In this document: positions 21,984-23,315 of the stretch, one piece after another
Layout of the letters: each line of letters starts with the position of its first letter
Numbering within the stretch: position 1 is the first letter of the stretch
IMG/VR virus record: IMGVR_UViG_3300030389_000587
Span: 562-23,876 of that record
DNA: 23,315 nucleotides
Source: a virus
Strand: one strand, 5' to 3'
Program-made: the position numbers and the translations under genes
Notes under the pieces: generated by a model
The model's database searches: none
Seen by the model: the letters and a program-made list of their open reading frames with translations, nothing else
What the model was told of the DNA's origin: nothing

Positions 21984-22147
21984 TAAGCTTTACCACCTTT
22001 TTTCATTTTTTTAGCCATGCCACCACCACGCATTTTTTTGGCAGCGCCACCACCCATCATTTTTTTGACCTTACCTCCAGCCATCATTTTAGCTGCTTTT
22101 TTTAGTTGATCGCCCATAGCGTTCATTTTTCTAGGACTCATTGCCAT
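21983..22147 (-). CDS. 54-aa Lys/Met/Gly repeat protein, highly basic
   Basis: A short gene translated by me from the minus strand: ATG at 22145-22147, stop TAA at 21983-21985, 54 residues. It starts MAMSPRKMNAMGDQLKKAAK and continues with three imperfect repeats of K-K-M followed by glycines (VKKMMGGG, AKKMRGGG, AKKMKKGG), ending KA. Apart from one aspartate it has no acidic residue, and it carries about 17 Lys or Arg. An AGGAG ribosome site lies about seven bases upstream (in AAAGGAGAGTAAA). It overlaps the upstream A+T-rich gene by ten bases and shares one base with the start of the gp4-like adaptor. Such a peptide should bind DNA or an acidic protein; a DNA-condensing virion component is a guess. 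Confidence 0.7.
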   Translation of the reverse strand: MAMSPRKMNAMGDQLKKAAKMMAGGKVKKMMGGGAAKKMRGGGMAKKMKKGGKA

Positions 22148-22701
22148 TTTACTCTCCTTTTAAGATTATTGTAGTATTGTTGTCTTTGCTCATAAATATC
22201 TTCAACATTGTATTCATTATAATATTTATCATAATAACCAAGTTTCTTCAATTTATTTGCACTTTCTTGTAGCTTTGTTAATCTTTGAACGAAAATCAAA
22301 GCATATTCCTCCTTTACAATTTCTGCAAATGTGCCATCGTCAATCAGCTCATTTACGTCATCATCAGGGTGGAATCCCATTAACCAAATATCATTTTGGT
22401 TGAATTTATCATCATGTATTAATCTGTTAAGATTAGTTAAATTATTGTGAAATATTTCATTATTTTCATAAGATAAATCAATAATTATCACTAAATCTTT
22501 GGAATCATGAAATTTATTTATTAAAGTATAAACTATGTCATAATTGTTCGTATTTTTAATAGCAAAACCAACTTTGTTATTTTTCCAAGCAGACTTTGCA
22601 TAAGGACATGAGGGTAAATTATTATAATTTTCATTAGGCGTTTCTAAGGCATATTTTGACCAAGCTTTAATTTCTTTACAAATTTTATGCTCTTCTATCA
22701 T
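22138..22701 (-). CDS. A+T-rich gene for a conserved protein with an LPSCPYA motif, function unknown
   Basis: The 187-residue protein has an N-terminal segment ICKEIKAWSKYALETPNENY, then NNLPSCPYAKSAWKNNKVGF, a beta strand DLVIIIDLSYEN, the segment DIWLMGFHPDDDVNELIDDG, and a C-terminal helical part ending with many Tyr, Asn and Arg. C32 is in SCPYA; H119 and the DDD after it lie in GFHPDDD, possibly an active site. I do not recognise a named family. Base composition differs sharply from its neighbours: I counted 9 G+C in the 60 bases 22441-22500, against 28 in 22861-22920. It overlaps its upstream neighbour in ATGA, so it is still read with the operon. It may be an acquired accessory gene. 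Confidence 0.7.
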   Translation of the reverse strand: MIEEHKICKEIKAWSKYALETPNENYNNLPSCPYAKSAWKNNKVGFAIKNTNNYDIVYTLINKFHDSKDLVIIIDLSYENNEIFHNNLTNLNRLIHDDKFNQNDIWLMGFHPDDDVNELIDDGTFAEIVKEEYALIFVQRLTKLQESANKLKKLGYYDKYYNEYNVEDIYEQRQQYYNNLKRRVKWQ

Positions 22702-22979
22702 TTTTTCTTTCTTCGCCTTACTGCTTGAACTCTTCTAGGCTTACCTGCTGGTTGACCTAATCTTTTCTTTTGAGCTATACGTTTTCTTTTTTCAGAAGCT
22801 GACATCTCAGATCCAGTCTTTGGAGTTTTACTGGATATTCTTTTTGATGGTCTGCAATAAGGTGTGCCACGTTTTTCACCTTTTTGTCTTCCACAAGGCT
22901 TGCCAGTTCTTTGATCCTTCCAATCTTCTTTAAACCATCGTTTAAGAGCAAGACCAGCTTTTGTTTTACGAACAGCCAT
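22698..22979 (-). CDS. basic DUF5872-like protein (93 aa)
   Basis: The 93-residue protein starts MAVRKTKAGLALKRWFKEDW, followed by TGKPCGRQKGEKRGTPYCRP, KRISSKTPKT and EMSASEKRKR, and ends with an Arg/Lys-rich tail (RRVQAVRRRKKK). The LKRWFKEDW-x-D, KPCGR and YCRPSKRIS blocks match what I recall of DUF5872 proteins found in phages and large DNA viruses. C29 and C42 may pair or bind metal. About a third of residues are Lys or Arg, so nucleic acid binding is likely. It lies between two other unusual genes and overlaps both by a few bases. The precise function of the family is unknown to me. Confidence 0.65.
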   Translation of the reverse strand: MAVRKTKAGLALKRWFKEDWKDQRTGKPCGRQKGEKRGTPYCRPSKRISSKTPKTGSEMSASEKRKRIAQKKRLGQPAGKPRRVQAVRRRKKK

Positions 22980-23266
22980 TATCTAAACTTTGTTACTTTT
23001 CTTCTATTATTCATAACAACACCACAACCTCGTGCAATGTTTGGATTTTTTGTTTTTCTCTTACGAGTTCTTTTTGGCACAGAACCACCATTCTTTAACT
23101 CAATTACACCACCTTCAGCTTTTTTCTTGGCTTTCTTTTTTTTGCCACCAGTTCCGTAGTTGGCTGCACCTACCTTTCGGCATTTAGCAATAGCTCCTGA
23201 GGCATAAGCTGATGGAAAAACTCTGTAACGAGCTTTTACTTTATGATAACAAGCGTCTTTAGGCAT
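22979..23266 (-). CDS. basic protein with YHKVKARYRVFPSAYASGAI motif (95 aa)
   Basis: Residues 7-34 (YHKVKARYRVFPSAYASGAI, then AKCRKVGA) form a highly conserved-looking block that I associate with small proteins of marine phages and some larger viruses. Next come a run of Lys (GKKKKAKKKA, 41-50), EGGVIELKNGGSV and a C-terminal block IARGCGVVMNNRRKVTKF. Cysteines at 6, 29 and 81 are the only ones. The protein is very basic and should bind DNA, RNA or an acidic partner. A clear AAAGGAAG ribosome site precedes its ATG. It is the first complete gene of the operon in this window, after a partial gene at the right edge. A virion or packaging role is inferred from position. Confidence 0.65.
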   Translation of the reverse strand: MPKDACYHKVKARYRVFPSAYASGAIAKCRKVGAANYGTGGKKKKAKKKAEGGVIELKNGGSVPKRTRKRKTKNPNIARGCGVVMNNRRKVTKFR

Positions 23267-23278
23267 AATATCTTCCTT

Positions 23279-23315
23279 TCAATACTTTCCAACAGGTACA
23301 CCAATATTTTCTCTT
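23279..23315 (-). CDS. C-terminal end of an upstream gene (cut by window edge)
   Basis: On the minus strand one frame reads RENIGVPVGKY and then a TGA at 23279-23281, followed by the AAAGGAAG ribosome site of the next gene. The peptide looks like the natural end of a protein, and phage gene order would allow it to be a capsid-region gene. Eleven codons are too few to name it, and another frame stays open through here, so this is a tentative partial gene. Confidence 0.4.
   Translation of the reverse strand, partial: RENIGVPVGKY

Noticed and set aside
1-23315. Prophage or temperate phage signs (integrase, attachment site, CI-type repressor)
   Set aside because: None is visible in the window. 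The RHH regulators alone do not show lysogeny, and the full genome is not available.

Overview
The window is a 23.3 kb piece of a tailed double-stranded DNA bacteriophage genome. The A+T-rich sequence, the P22-type short-tail proteins (two gp4-like adaptors and a gp10-like hub protein) and several small protein families that I associate with marine phage metagenomes suggest a podovirus-like phage of an A+T-rich marine bacterium. A SAR11-like host is possible, but I cannot prove it. I see no integrase or other sign of lysogeny, and no tRNA gene.

Almost everything is on the minus strand, so the story runs from right to left. At the right edge is the last few codons of an upstream gene, then a cluster of very basic small proteins (21983-23266) interrupted by a markedly A+T-rich gene (22138-22701). 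Next come two P22 gp4-like head-tail adaptors with a small conserved protein between them (20360-21983), and a sugar-transferase-like Rossmann protein with two small conserved proteins (18892-20347). The receptor-binding region follows: a WG/VTG repeat protein, a long fibre ending in an S74 self-cleaving chaperone, a glycine-rich adhesin-like protein and a conserved small protein (15179-18871).

Between that fibre region and the gp10-like tail hub lies the most unusual part: five consecutive genes for different 2-oxoglutarate/Fe(II) oxygenases (12375-15195). Left of the hub come a small beta-rich protein, four internal or ejection-type virion proteins with glycine-zipper membrane segments or long helices (3311-10073), and a T4-type lysozyme (2865-3314).

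The left 2.7 kb is an early/regulatory region. It holds a DUF1064-type nuclease, two ribbon-helix-helix proteins and a zinc-finger-like protein. The two RHH genes and the zinc-finger gene are the only plus-strand genes. A 160 bp divergent control region contains an overlapping A+T palindrome and a good sigma70-type promoter facing left. That promoter drives a recombination operon: a small coiled-coil protein, a Sak4-like RecA-fold ATPase, and the start of a DUF669-like protein cut by the window edge.

The minus-strand genes are packed with 1-4 base overlaps (ATGA, TAATG, GTGA) or tiny gaps, which implies one long late transcript from the structural genes to lysis. No stretch over 300 bases lacks a gene.
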